A stretch of 64,000 nucleotides of DNA from Paraburkholderia sp041321145. GTDB taxonomy: Bacteria; Pseudomonadota; Gammaproteobacteria; Burkholderiales; Burkholderiaceae. The stretch lies in assembly GCF_041321145.1 (NCBI RefSeq), contig NZ_JBGGWA010000012.1, positions 1 through 64,000 on the forward strand, written 5' to 3'. The first letter of the stretch is position 1. Each line of letters begins with the position of its first letter. A program made the position numbers and the translations under genes. Shown here piece by piece: positions 43,805 to 52,915 of this stretch. Under the pieces are notes generated by a model. It was not told the DNA's origin. It saw only the letters and a list, made by a program, of their open reading frames with translations, and searched no databases.

Positions 43805-44800
43805 ATGGAGATGCCCGTGACCCGCATTCCGATCATCGACCTCGCCGGCGTTCGCGCGGGCGACCCGCAGGCTCTGACGCGCGTGGCGCACGAAATCCAC
43901 GAAGCATGCACGACGATCGGCTTCTTCTACATCGTCAATCACGGCGTGCCGCAAGCGGCGATCGATGCAGCCGAACAGGCGGCGCGCACGTTCTTCGCGT
44001 TTCCGGTGGAGACCAAGCGGCGCGCGGCGGTCAATCAACGGCATCGTGGTTTCAATGCGCTCGGCGACGCGACCATGTACCAGGCGAAGCGTCCCGACTA
44101 CAAGGAGTTCTTCAGCATTGGCCTCGAGTTGCCGGAGGACGATCCCGATGTACTCGCCGGGCAGGCGTTGCGCGGGCCGAACAACTGGCCGGACTTCATG
44201 CCGGCGTTGCGTCCTGCGCTCTATGGCTATTACGAAGCGGTCGCCGCGTGCGGGGCCGATCTGCTGCGGGCCGTGGCGGTGAGCCTCGGCGTCGACGAGC
44301 ATTTTTTCGCGCCACGCTATACGAAGCGGATGCAGCGCACGCAGATGGTCTACTATCCGCCGCAGCCGCCCCAGTCCGACGAGGATCAGTTCGGCGTCGC
44401 GCCGCATACCGACTACGGTTGCATCACGTTGTTGTGGCAGGATCAGGTAGGCGGCCTGCAGGTGCGCGAAATCGCCAACGATACGTGGGTCGATGCACCG
44501 CCGATCGAAGGCAGCTTCGTGGTGAACGTCGGCGATCTGCTGGCGCGCTGGACCAACGACCGCTTCCGCTCCACCTTGCATCGCGTGATCAATACGTCGG
44601 GGCGTGAGCGCTATTCGATTGCGACGTTCTATGATCCGACTTACGGCGCGAGGGTCGATCCGCGTGAGCTTGGTACCAGCGACGCCGACCTCAAGTACCA
44701 ACCGGTCGCCGCAGGCGACTATATCCTCGGGCGGATCAACGATTCGATGGGTTATCGGAAGAAACAGGCAGTCGAAGGAACGCAAGGAACCACCGCATGA
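43805..44800 (+). CDS. 2-oxoglutarate/Fe(II)-dependent oxygenase, isopenicillin N synthase-like
   Basis: The 331-residue enzyme has the DIOX_N region (about residues 5-120) and the 2OG-Fe(II) oxygenase core. Iron ligands are H201 and D203 (APHTDYG) and H259 (STLHRV). R269 and S271 (RYS) bind 2-oxoglutarate. The family hydroxylates or desaturates small molecules, including amino acids and plant metabolites. It overlaps the FAD dehydrogenase gene by four bases and lies opposite the amino acid importer, so it probably acts on the imported compound. The substrate is unknown. Confidence 0.88.
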   Translation: MEMPVTRIPIIDLAGVRAGDPQALTRVAHEIHEACTTIGFFYIVNHGVPQAAIDAAEQAARTFFAFPVETKRRAAVNQRHRGFNALGDATMYQAKRPDYKEFFSIGLELPEDDPDVLAGQALRGPNNWPDFMPALRPALYGYYEAVAACGADLLRAVAVSLGVDEHFFAPRYTKRMQRTQMVYYPPQPPQSDEDQFGVAPHTDYGCITLLWQDQVGGLQVREIANDTWVDAPPIEGSFVVNVGDLLARWTNDRFRSTLHRVINTSGRERYSIATFYDPTYGARVDPRELGTSDADLKYQPVAAGDYILGRINDSMGYRKKQAVEGTQGTTA

Positions 44801-46245
44801 CAGATAAAAATAGGGAAAACGGCGGGGCGAGCAACACAAGCCATCGCGCAACCCACAGCGCCGCGCCGCTTTCCGAAACACTCGATGCGCTACGCGCCGC
44901 GCTCGGTGACGACGCGGTGCGTGTCGGCGAGCAGATCGGTGAACACGCGATGACCGACTGGACGCGCCACGATCCGACGCGTCCCGCTGCGCTGCTCTTG
45001 CCGCGCAGCACGGAAGAAGTTTCGCGCGCTCTGGCCATCTGCCACGCTGCCCATCAACCGGTCGTGCCGCAGGGCGGCATGACCGGCCTCGCAGGCGGCG
45101 CGATTGCACGCTCTACCGATATCGCCTTGTCGCTAGAACGACTCACTGGCGTCGAAGAAATCGATGCCGCCTCGGCCACGCTGACCGTGCGCGCCGGCAC
45201 GACCTTGCAAACCGCGCAGGAAGCCGCCGCCGAAGCAGGCTTCGAACTCGCGCTCGATCTAGGCGCGCGCGGCTCTTGCCAGATCGGCGGCAATCTGGCG
45301 ACCAACGCGGGCGGCAATCGCGTGATCCAGTCGGGCACCGCGCGCGACCAGGTGCTCGGACTCGAAGTCGTGCTGGCCAACGGCGATGTGCTGACGTCGC
45401 TCGGCAAGATGGTCAAGAACAACACCGGCTATGACCTGAAACACTGGTTCATCGGTTCGGAGGGCACGCTCGGCGTGATTACGCGCGCGGTGTTGCGGCT
45501 TCATCCGCCACGCGCGGCGCGCCACACGGCGCTGGTTGCACTCGACGGTTACGCCGCCGCCGTGAACCTGCTGCGCCGCCTGGCAACGCGTTTTGGCAAC
45601 GACATTGGCGCGTTCGAAATCATGTGGCCGGATTTCTACGATTTCGGCGTGAAGCTGACGGGCACGCGCTCGCCGTTCGCCGACTCACACCCGCTTTATG
45701 CACTGATCGAACACGCGAGTTTCGACGCCAGCGACGACGGCGAACGCTTCTCCGCCGCGCTGACCGAAGCGCTCGATTCAGAAGCGATCCGCGATGCGGT
45801 GATCGCGCAATCGGTGGCCGACGTGCGCGCGCTGTGGGCGATTCGCGAATGCACCGCGGAGTTTCCGGTGCGGCTCGACGCGATCAACTTCGACGTGAGC
45901 TTGCCTATCAGCGAGATCGGCACTTTCGTCGACCGTTGCCGCGCGGCGCTCGATCAGCGCTGGCCGGGCAACGAGTCGTATTTTTTCGGCCACATCGGCG
46001 ATTCGAATCTGCATGTCACCGTGGACGGCCATTCCATCCCCGGCGTCGATCATCATGCGGTGTATGCGTTCGTCTACGAGATGCTTAGGCCCTTGCACGG
46101 CTCGGTGTCGGCGGAGCACGGGATCGGCTTGCTCAAGCGCGAGTTCCTGCCGATCTCACGCTCGCCTGCTGAATTGACCGCAATGGCCGCGATCAAACAT
46201 GCGCTGGACCCGCACGGCATTCTGAATCCGGGCAAGCTGTTTTGA
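44797..46245 (+). CDS. FAD-linked 2-hydroxyacid dehydrogenase (GlcD/D2HGDH type)
   Basis: The 482-residue flavoprotein has the FAD-binding type 4 domain (about residues 60-240: VPQGGMTGLAGGA, GGNLATNAGGNRV, FIGSEGTLGVIT) and the C-terminal FAD-oxidase domain (FGHIGDSNLHV and a final SAEHGIGLLKREFL...LDPHGILNPGKLF). Relatives oxidise D-lactate, glycolate or D-2-hydroxyglutarate. It is translationally coupled to the oxygenase gene (ATGA overlap), so the oxygenase product or a later 2-hydroxyacid is the probable substrate. Confidence 0.88.
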   Translation: MTDKNRENGGASNTSHRATHSAAPLSETLDALRAALGDDAVRVGEQIGEHAMTDWTRHDPTRPAALLLPRSTEEVSRALAICHAAHQPVVPQGGMTGLAGGAIARSTDIALSLERLTGVEEIDAASATLTVRAGTTLQTAQEAAAEAGFELALDLGARGSCQIGGNLATNAGGNRVIQSGTARDQVLGLEVVLANGDVLTSLGKMVKNNTGYDLKHWFIGSEGTLGVITRAVLRLHPPRAARHTALVALDGYAAAVNLLRRLATRFGNDIGAFEIMWPDFYDFGVKLTGTRSPFADSHPLYALIEHASFDASDDGERFSAALTEALDSEAIRDAVIAQSVADVRALWAIRECTAEFPVRLDAINFDVSLPISEIGTFVDRCRAALDQRWPGNESYFFGHIGDSNLHVTVDGHSIPGVDHHAVYAFVYEMLRPLHGSVSAEHGIGLLKREFLPISRSPAELTAMAAIKHALDPHGILNPGKLF

Positions 46246-46271
46246 GTGGGCTGACCATCGAGCGCTCTGGC

Positions 46272-49200
46272 TCAATGCGCGTTCAGATAGCTCGCAATCA
46301 CCGGATAAACTTCCGCCGCCGCGTTCTTGCCGAAGATACAGTCGAGGTGGCCGTAGCCGGGAATCAGATGCCGCTCGTAAGGCTGCTCGGGGAAGTGCTG
46401 GACCAGCATGTCGTAGGTCAGTTGGGTGCTCTCCGGCAGATAGGTTTCGTTTTTTTCGCCATGGATGAAGCCGATCGGCAAGCGCATGCCCTCAAGGCCC
46501 TTCATGCCATCCGTACCTGTCAGGTACACGTCTTTGCCTTTTGCGTCGACAACTTTGCCTGCTCGCACCATGGCGGCCAGATGCTTGAACACCTCGACGT
46601 CATGCACGCCGAGCAATTCCTGCAGGTTCGAATGAAGCGTCTCGTTCAATTGCTCATGTTCGTAGAGCAAGCCGTAAAGGAAGGTCGCACGGTGGCAGAT
46701 CGGATTGCCGCAGCCCTGTTTGTGATTGAGCGGGTAGAGCCGTAGTGCTTCATCGAGCAGGTTTTGGGGCCACGACTTGTGCTCTGTAAAAGCGCTCAGG
46801 TCGAGCACACCGAGATGCTCCATGATGTCCGGGATATGCAGGCCGGCCTTGATCTTTTCCAGCGTGCCCGGCACCGGATGCGCCGACACCTGCGAAATGA
46901 CCGCCGAGCGCACGCCCCCGAGGCCGTACAGCAGCGACATGCTCAACGCCAGGCCGCCCATGCAGTGGCCCAGTACCTGAATCTGCGGCACGCCGGTCAG
47001 CTCCCGCACCTTGGCGACGGCGGCCGGAATGTCCTCGCGGGCGATCTTGTCGACGTTGGTCGGCACGAGCACGCTTGGCATTTCGATGCTGACACGCAGA
47101 TCGACGAGCCACACGTCGTAGCCTGCCGCACACAGGTATTCGACCAGGTTGGTCGCAATCAGGTCGGTGGAGTAAATCCGGCTCGATACGCCTGAGCCGT
47201 GAATCAGCAGCAATGGGCGCGCCGGTTTGTTGGTCGGGCCAGCGTAGCGCGTGAGCCGCAGTGTGGTTCCATCGGGCGTGTCGAAGAAGAATACCTGCGG
47301 TGCCGGTGCGCGCAGCGACCGCTTCAGGCGCGGCGTTGCCTTCGGGTCGTAAAACTGCAAGGGCGCCGCCACGCCGCCGTATTCGTCAAACAGCACGCCC
47401 GCGAAAAACTTGCCGAACTTCAAGGTCCATTCGAGGCGCGTTTTCAGATCGGGCGCGTGGGTGACTTCAAGCGTGCGCTGTTGCTTGAGGAAATTCTCGG
47501 GCGTGATAATCAGTGTGGCTTTGCCGATCACCGGCGAGTCGGCTTGCACCGATTCGCGAATCTCGGCGTATAGCGTGTTGGTCTGTTTCCACAGATTGAT
47601 CGGCGACGTACGCGTGATGATCTTCTGACCGGTCAGGCAGTACTTCTTGCCTTCGGTGGCAATGAGCGTCATGCGGTAGTTCATGTTGCGCTCGTCCACG
47701 TCCGATTCATTGACCACGAACAGGTTGAAGGTGCCGTCGGTGATCGTCATCGGTTGCGCAGAGAGTGCGGGGCAGGTCAGCGTGCCGGCAGTCTGGGCAA
47801 GATGTTGCGAATTGCTCAGCATGTCGGCCAGGTCGTCCGATTCGACGGTTAGCGTGAATTCGATCGGACTGGTGGCGGCGTCGCCCGCGACGACCGGTGT
47901 GTAGGTGCCGACCATCGTTTCGGTGAAGTGCAGGCCGATTTTTTGGGGCGGTGGCGTGCCGGCCGTGCCCTTGGACGCGTAGTCGATCGTCCAGTCGCGC
48001 GAGGCCGCGAGCAGCGCGCAATTGCGTTCGGCCAACGCGGAAATGGTTAGCAGTGGATTAACGCCGAGCGACATCGGCATCACGGCGCCGTCCATCACAT
48101 ACAGGCCATCGTGCACCGCGTTGCCGGCCGTGCCGCTGAATACACGGCCCATGTGGTCGACCACGCCGCGCGCGCCGTCCTCGCCCATTCCGCAGCCGCC
48201 GAGCGGATGCACGGTGACGGTGCGGTTCTTGAGCATTCTGGTCGAAATCGGGTTGCGCACGTATTTGCCGCCGAGTAGCGCCTGCGACTTCTCGAGCGTT
48301 TCTTCAACCTTTTGGAAGATGGGCTGCTTGCCCGCGTTCGGCCACTCGATGCGCGGCCGGCCTGTGTCGTTCACGCTGATCTGGCCGCTTTCGTCGTCAT
48401 GCGCCATGACCAGATAGGTTTGCGTGTTGTTGAGGGCGCCGTGATACGGGCCGCGCAGAACGCTCTCGATCGCCCGCGCGTCGTAGTCGAGGCGTTCGCC
48501 GGCCGGGCGCGGCCCAGGAATGGCCACGCCTTCGAGCGGCGCGGCGCCGCCGAGCAGGGCGATCATCGCCGCGCCAACCGGTCCGGCGAGCGAGCCTTCT
48601 TCGATCACGAAGCCGTCCTTCACGTTAGCAGTGTCGCGGTGATCGATGATGCCGGTGATGGTCGGCCCGACCGGCGGGATCTCGCCCTTCTCGTGAGCAC
48701 CCCAGCCGACGCCGTTGATCACGTCCTCGGTGTTGTACGCGAAGGCGAGGACGTCGCCGTTACCGGTGAAGTGTTTGCCGAGCATGTCCGAAACGGTCAG
48801 CCCCTCCTTGCGCGAGCGCAGCAGCAGCGCAGTGGACCCGATCGTCCCGGCCGACACAATGACGATATCGGCGCTCACGAACAGATCGGGCGCGTGATAA
48901 CGCTCGCGGCCGAGTTTCACCTCCTGAAAGCGTACGATCCACTTTTGCGTGGTTGCGTCGCGCAACACCGAATGCACCGCTGTGCCCGTGAAGATGTGTG
49001 CACCGTGCGCGACCGCGTCGGGCAGATAGTTCATGTGCGTCGAATTTTTCGCGTCGTAGTTGCAGCCCGAGTTGCAATCGCCGCAACCGACGCAGGCTTT
49101 CTGCTCGACGCCTGCGGCATTCGTGCGGTCCTCGAAGGTGACGGTGATCGGCGGTGGGTAAAAGCGGTCTTCCATGCCGAGCGCCTGCGCGGATTTTTTA

Positions 49201-49682
49201 AGCGCCAGCAGTTTCGGCAACTGCAAGAAATCGCCGGACACCGACGACGGTTGCAGCATGGCGCGGGCAAGTTCGTAGCCTTTGTCGCGGGCCGCCTTGT
49301 CGGCGCGCAGCGCAGCGGGCCAACGGTTGTCGTCCCATAACCGCGGATCGGCTTCGAGCGCGACATTCGCATTAATCAGCGACGTGCCGCCCAGTCCGCA
49401 GCCCACCACGGCATTCACGTCTTCATTCACGTGCACTTCGAGCAGCGCGAGCGGCGAGCCGATTTGCGCCAGGGCGGTGTTGTATTGCACCTGCGCGGCG
49501 CCTTCGAACGGCGTGCGCGGGTAGTCGCCGGCCATGAATTCGCGCCCGCGTTCCAGCACACACACACTGCGGCCGGCGCGCGCCATGCGGCTCGCGGCAA
49601 TCGCACCGCCGTAGCCCGAACCGACCACTACCACTTCGTAGTGCGATTGCATCGCCGTCATGGCGCTCGATAAGCGGTTCAT
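46272..49682 (-). CDS. GMC oxidoreductase fused to alpha/beta hydrolase
   Basis: This 1136-residue protein joins a cholesterol-oxidase-like GMC flavoprotein (about residues 1-570) to a linker domain and a C-terminal alpha/beta hydrolase (about 815-1136). The FAD motif is VVVGSGYGGAIAASRMARAG at the N-terminus. A CxxCxxCxxxC cluster (Cys197, 200, 203, 207) resembles an iron-sulfur ligand set. HPLGGCGMGEDG and GVNPLLTISALAER are GMC signatures. In the hydrolase the elbow is GHCMGG with Cys907 in place of Ser; His1112 (GYGHLD) follows. Substrate is unknown, perhaps a sterol or other lipid. I start at ATG 49682 after GAGGTGG; GTG 49691 is an alternative. Confidence 0.85.
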   Translation of the reverse strand: MNRLSSAMTAMQSHYEVVVVGSGYGGAIAASRMARAGRSVCVLERGREFMAGDYPRTPFEGAAQVQYNTALAQIGSPLALLEVHVNEDVNAVVGCGLGGTSLINANVALEADPRLWDDNRWPAALRADKAARDKGYELARAMLQPSSVSGDFLQLPKLLALKKSAQALGMEDRFYPPPITVTFEDRTNAAGVEQKACVGCGDCNSGCNYDAKNSTHMNYLPDAVAHGAHIFTGTAVHSVLRDATTQKWIVRFQEVKLGRERYHAPDLFVSADIVIVSAGTIGSTALLLRSRKEGLTVSDMLGKHFTGNGDVLAFAYNTEDVINGVGWGAHEKGEIPPVGPTITGIIDHRDTANVKDGFVIEEGSLAGPVGAAMIALLGGAAPLEGVAIPGPRPAGERLDYDARAIESVLRGPYHGALNNTQTYLVMAHDDESGQISVNDTGRPRIEWPNAGKQPIFQKVEETLEKSQALLGGKYVRNPISTRMLKNRTVTVHPLGGCGMGEDGARGVVDHMGRVFSGTAGNAVHDGLYVMDGAVMPMSLGVNPLLTISALAERNCALLAASRDWTIDYASKGTAGTPPPQKIGLHFTETMVGTYTPVVAGDAATSPIEFTLTVESDDLADMLSNSQHLAQTAGTLTCPALSAQPMTITDGTFNLFVVNESDVDERNMNYRMTLIATEGKKYCLTGQKIITRTSPINLWKQTNTLYAEIRESVQADSPVIGKATLIITPENFLKQQRTLEVTHAPDLKTRLEWTLKFGKFFAGVLFDEYGGVAAPLQFYDPKATPRLKRSLRAPAPQVFFFDTPDGTTLRLTRYAGPTNKPARPLLLIHGSGVSSRIYSTDLIATNLVEYLCAAGYDVWLVDLRVSIEMPSVLVPTNVDKIAREDIPAAVAKVRELTGVPQIQVLGHCMGGLALSMSLLYGLGGVRSAVISQVSAHPVPGTLEKIKAGLHIPDIMEHLGVLDLSAFTEHKSWPQNLLDEALRLYPLNHKQGCGNPICHRATFLYGLLYEHEQLNETLHSNLQELLGVHDVEVFKHLAAMVRAGKVVDAKGKDVYLTGTDGMKGLEGMRLPIGFIHGEKNETYLPESTQLTYDMLVQHFPEQPYERHLIPGYGHLDCIFGKNAAAEVYPVIASYLNAH

Positions 49683-49885
49683 CAGGACCACCTCGTCAGG
49701 AATGGGATGCCGGGTAGGGAGCCCGGACTTCGGAAGGAAGACGGCATCGCGGCTGCGGCTTTTAATCGTAGGCGGTGCGCGATGACAAAAAAAGGCGCAT
49801 CGTACGGGGCGCGTGAGACGTGCGTGAAGCGTGCGCGATTTTCGGAAAGGCTGCCGCCGCTCTGCGCTAGCCTGCAGGTGCGCTA

Positions 49886-50689
49886 TTACGCGGCTACTTC
49901 ATTCATTTCGCTGTCGCTCGATTCGGCGGCAAGCAGGTTCAACGCGAGCAGAATTGCCGTGCGATTGTCGATGTCGATCTCGATGCCGAGTACGTCAGTC
50001 AGCCAGCGGCCGATCTTGGTATTGGAAAATTCGTCCGCACCGGCCGTCTTTTTCATGGTGACGCCCAGTTTGACGGCGCGATAGTGATACGAGGGCACAC
50101 GATGCTGAGCAGCGACTGCCGACAGGCCGCCTTTCCCTTCCGAGCACCAGCCGAGGCTGCCGGCCAGCACGATACGCTCCGGCTCGTCGAGGCTTTCGAT
50201 AAAGGCGCGCGCCGCGAGCCGCACACGCTGCTCGTCGAGGCCATATTGCAGCAAGACGCTTTCCACCGGGTCTTCCAGCGCTTGTGCGTGGAGATCGATT
50301 TCCTGCGCCATGCCTTCGTTTTCCATCGACACATTGCGCTGATGGCAGGCGCTGCGCAGGCAGTCGATCAGGTAGCGGCGAAAATACGCGCACAGTGCGT
50401 AGCCATTGGACGGCGCGCTGTCGGCGCAGGCGTTGGTTTCCGTGTGGCCGGGCGCGAGGCGCAGCACCTTCGAGTAGATGAACTGCGCCACCAGTTCTTC
50501 CTTGTCCTCGCCGAGCGCCTGCAGTTCGAGCGGATGATAGGTCCGCAGCGCCCGCTTCACCAGCTCGACCATCGACACCATTTCGTCGGCGGACAGCTGG
50601 GTGCGCCGGCGCCACAGATCGGGCAGGATCGCATCGTCGAGATTGCGGACGAACTCGTGGCTCGGAACTGCGCCCATGAAAGCCTCCAT
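49886..50689 (-). CDS. Sigma-factor-like hypothetical protein
   Basis: The 267-residue protein has no signal or membrane segment. A central region (about residues 100-125, YALCAYFRRYLIDCLRSACHQR) recalls sigma-70 region 2. A later one (about 168-212, LDEPERIVLAGSLGW...LSAVAAQHRVPSYHYRAVKLG) looks like a region 4 helix-turn-helix. The last 50 residues are unlike sigma factors. It is transcribed toward nothing on its own strand except the distant GMC gene downstream of it 195 bp away. A DNA-binding regulator distantly related to ECF sigma factors is the best guess. Confidence 0.6.
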   Translation of the reverse strand: MEAFMGAVPSHEFVRNLDDAILPDLWRRRTQLSADEMVSMVELVKRALRTYHPLELQALGEDKEELVAQFIYSKVLRLAPGHTETNACADSAPSNGYALCAYFRRYLIDCLRSACHQRNVSMENEGMAQEIDLHAQALEDPVESVLLQYGLDEQRVRLAARAFIESLDEPERIVLAGSLGWCSEGKGGLSAVAAQHRVPSYHYRAVKLGVTMKKTAGADEFSNTKIGRWLTDVLGIEIDIDNRTAILLALNLLAAESSDSEMNEVAA

Positions 50690-51096
50690 ATGGGTAAGGC
50701 GGGAGCGCGGTGAGCCTCGGACTGCAGGCCGGAGTGACGTGGTGAAGATTGGAAGCCGCGCTGGAATGTGAAGCCAGTATGGTTTCCGGCGACGGCTTCG
50801 CCTATATGGATTAAGTGGTAGCTGATGGGTAAACTGCCGGGTAAACCATCCGCGCTACACCATCGAATCCGCCGTGCCTGACAGCAACTATCTTGCATGG
50901 GATTGGAGTGGGCGCTGAAGCGTTAACTCTGGTCGACCGCCAAGCATGGGACCAGAGTAGGCGCTGAAGCGCCAACTCTGGTCGACCGCCAAGCATGGGA
51001 CCAGAGTAAGCGCTGAAGCGCCAACTCTGGTCGACCGCCAAGCATGGGACCAGAGTAAGCGCTGAAGCGCCAACTCTGGTCGACAAAGGAGACCGC
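50690..51096. other. Intergenic region upstream of hybrid histidine kinase
   Basis: The 407-bp region lies between divergent genes. Its left 215 bp show nothing distinctive. Its right half is filled by the tandem hairpin repeats (50913-51084), then a strong ribosome site AAAGGAG (51085-51091) and the start codon at 51097. Confidence 0.7.
50913..51084 (+). repeat. Tandem 49-bp repeats, each forming a hairpin
   Basis: Three full copies and one half copy of a 49-bp unit start at 50913, 50962, 51011 and 51060 and are nearly identical. Each junction forms a long hairpin: GACCAGAGT and ACTCTGGTC arms with an inner GCGC/GCGC stem and a TGAA loop (50950-50983, 50999-51032, 51048-51081). The first has a fully complementary GGCGC/GCGCC inner stem; the others have one mismatch there. 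A degenerate hairpin precedes them (about 50902-50934). The last hairpin ends four bases before the Shine-Dalgarno sequence of the kinase gene. Confidence 0.9.
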
Positions 51097-52908
51097 ATGA
51101 TGCGGGCTGACCCTATCCAGCGTGCAATCGACGAAGACCTCGTGCGCGTGCTGTACGCGCAAGATCCGATCGCCTTCTTTTCGCACTGGTTCTCGATCGC
51201 CGTGCTGGTGGCGATCTACTGGCCGACGATACCGTCGCCGCGGCTGTTCATTGCGTGCTTCGGGTTTTATGCGGCGGCCAATTGCGGCAGCCTCGCCCTG
51301 TGGATCTGCAACCGCCGCTATCCGCACCTCGTCTCGCCGCGCGGCTGGATCAACTTGCACGCGGTGCGCGGCGTGCTGCTATACAGTGCGCCGGGCATCG
51401 CGGTGTGGTTCGCGTTCCAGAGCCCGCAAACCGATTTGCCGTTGCTGCATACGGTAATGCTCGTCACGCTGGCGGCCGGCGTGTTCATGTCGAACGGCTT
51501 CGATCTGCTGAACTTTTCAACGGCGATTTCGTTTCTGCTGTTTCCGTCGATCGTGCTGCATTTCGGCTCGCATACGTTCGACCGCACGATTCTCGCGGTC
51601 GTCCTCGCGTTCTTCTTCTGCGCGATCAACGTCTATGCGCTGAGCTATCGCAAGCTGTTTCAGCAGGTCGTGCAGGCGCGGGTCGATCAGCAATATCTGG
51701 CGGAGTCGCTGGCGGCGCAAAAGCGCGTCGCCGAAGAGGCCAGTCTCGCCAAAACGCGCTTTTTCGCCGCCGCGAGCCACGATTTGCGCCAGCCGCTGCA
51801 TGCGATCGGCCTGCTGGCGGCTTCGCTCAACGACACGTCGGCAACGCCCGTGCAACATGCGAAAACCACCGAACACATCGTGTATAACGTCGAGGCGTTG
51901 AATCAGTTGTTCAATCAGGTGCTCGATCTCGCGCGGCTCGAAAGCGGCGTGACTCAGGTGATCCGGCTGCACTTCCGGCTGTCGGAACTGTTCGAGCGGG
52001 TCGGCAGCCAGTACCGCCCGCAAGCCGCGGCCAAAGGGCTGGCGCTGCGGATCGCACCGGCCTCGGTGGTCGTGCACGACGATCCGGTGCTGCTCGAACG
52101 CGTGCTGAGCAACCTGCTCTCGAACGCCGTGCGCTATACCGAGGAAGGCGCGATCTGGGTGGGCTATCGCCGTGCCGGGCGCCGTTCGGGCGGCTTCATC
52201 GAGGTGCGCGATTCAGGGATCGGCATTCCGGCGGAGGAACGCGAGCGCATCTTCGAAGAGTTCTATCAGGTCGCCAATCCGCAGCGCGACGCGCGCCAGG
52301 GTCATGGTCTCGGCCTGCCGACCGTCAAGCGGCTGGTCGAGATGCTCGGCGGCGAGTTGCAGTTGCGCTCGGCGCCGGGCCGAGGCTCGGTGTTTCGCTT
52401 TCCGGTGCAGGCGGGCGACCCCGGCGGGATTGTCGCAAGCCTGAACGAAGCGGTGGCGGGCGGCCCGTCGGCGCAAGGGCGGCGCGTACTCTGCATCGAC
52501 GACGAACCGTCGATTCTCGAAGGCCTCGCCAGTCTGTTGGGACGCTGGGGCTGCACCGTGCGTGGCGCGCGCGACGAGGTCGATGCGCTCGCGGCGTTGG
52601 AAGACGGTTTCGTGCCGGATGCCGTGTTATGCGACTACCAGTTGGCGAATCACCGAACCGGCGCGCAGGCGTTGACGGCCGTGCGCAATGTGCTCGCAAG
52701 GGCCGGGCACGAAGACGTCGTGACGTTGCTGATTACGGGCGATATGGCGTCGGCGGAACTGGCGGCGCTGGCCCTGCAGGGAATTCCGGTGCTGCATAAA
52801 CCCGTCACGCCGGCGCGTTTGCGGCGCACGCTGGAAATGCTCTGGCAGCAGGCGGAGTTGGACAAGGGGCGGGCGGCGGCAGGCGGCGCGAGCGAGGCTT
52901 GCTTCTGA
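51097..52908 (+). CDS. Hybrid sensor histidine kinase with receiver domain
   Basis: The 603-residue protein has an N-terminal membrane part with six or so transmembrane segments (residues 25-185), a short coiled region, a HisKA/HATPase core (His228 in AAASHDLRQPLHA; SNLLSNAVRYT; RDSGIGIP; HGLGL) and a C-terminal receiver (CIDDEPS, phospho-acceptor Asp513 in LCDYQLANHRTG, Lys in LHKPV). It should sense a membrane or extracellular signal and phosphorylate itself and perhaps the convergent LuxR-type regulator. A second ATG follows immediately at 51100. Tandem hairpins precede its ribosome site. Confidence 0.92.
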   Translation: MMRADPIQRAIDEDLVRVLYAQDPIAFFSHWFSIAVLVAIYWPTIPSPRLFIACFGFYAAANCGSLALWICNRRYPHLVSPRGWINLHAVRGVLLYSAPGIAVWFAFQSPQTDLPLLHTVMLVTLAAGVFMSNGFDLLNFSTAISFLLFPSIVLHFGSHTFDRTILAVVLAFFFCAINVYALSYRKLFQQVVQARVDQQYLAESLAAQKRVAEEASLAKTRFFAAASHDLRQPLHAIGLLAASLNDTSATPVQHAKTTEHIVYNVEALNQLFNQVLDLARLESGVTQVIRLHFRLSELFERVGSQYRPQAAAKGLALRIAPASVVVHDDPVLLERVLSNLLSNAVRYTEEGAIWVGYRRAGRRSGGFIEVRDSGIGIPAEERERIFEEFYQVANPQRDARQGHGLGLPTVKRLVEMLGGELQLRSAPGRGSVFRFPVQAGDPGGIVASLNEAVAGGPSAQGRRVLCIDDEPSILEGLASLLGRWGCTVRGARDEVDALAALEDGFVPDAVLCDYQLANHRTGAQALTAVRNVLARAGHEDVVTLLITGDMASAELAALALQGIPVLHKPVTPARLRRTLEMLWQQAELDKGRAAAGGASEACF

Positions 52909-52915
52909 TCCGTTG

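Noticed and set aside
50913..51084. CRISPR-like array of direct repeats
   Set aside because: The repeats are strictly tandem with no variable spacers, each unit contains one long hairpin, and no cas gene is nearby.
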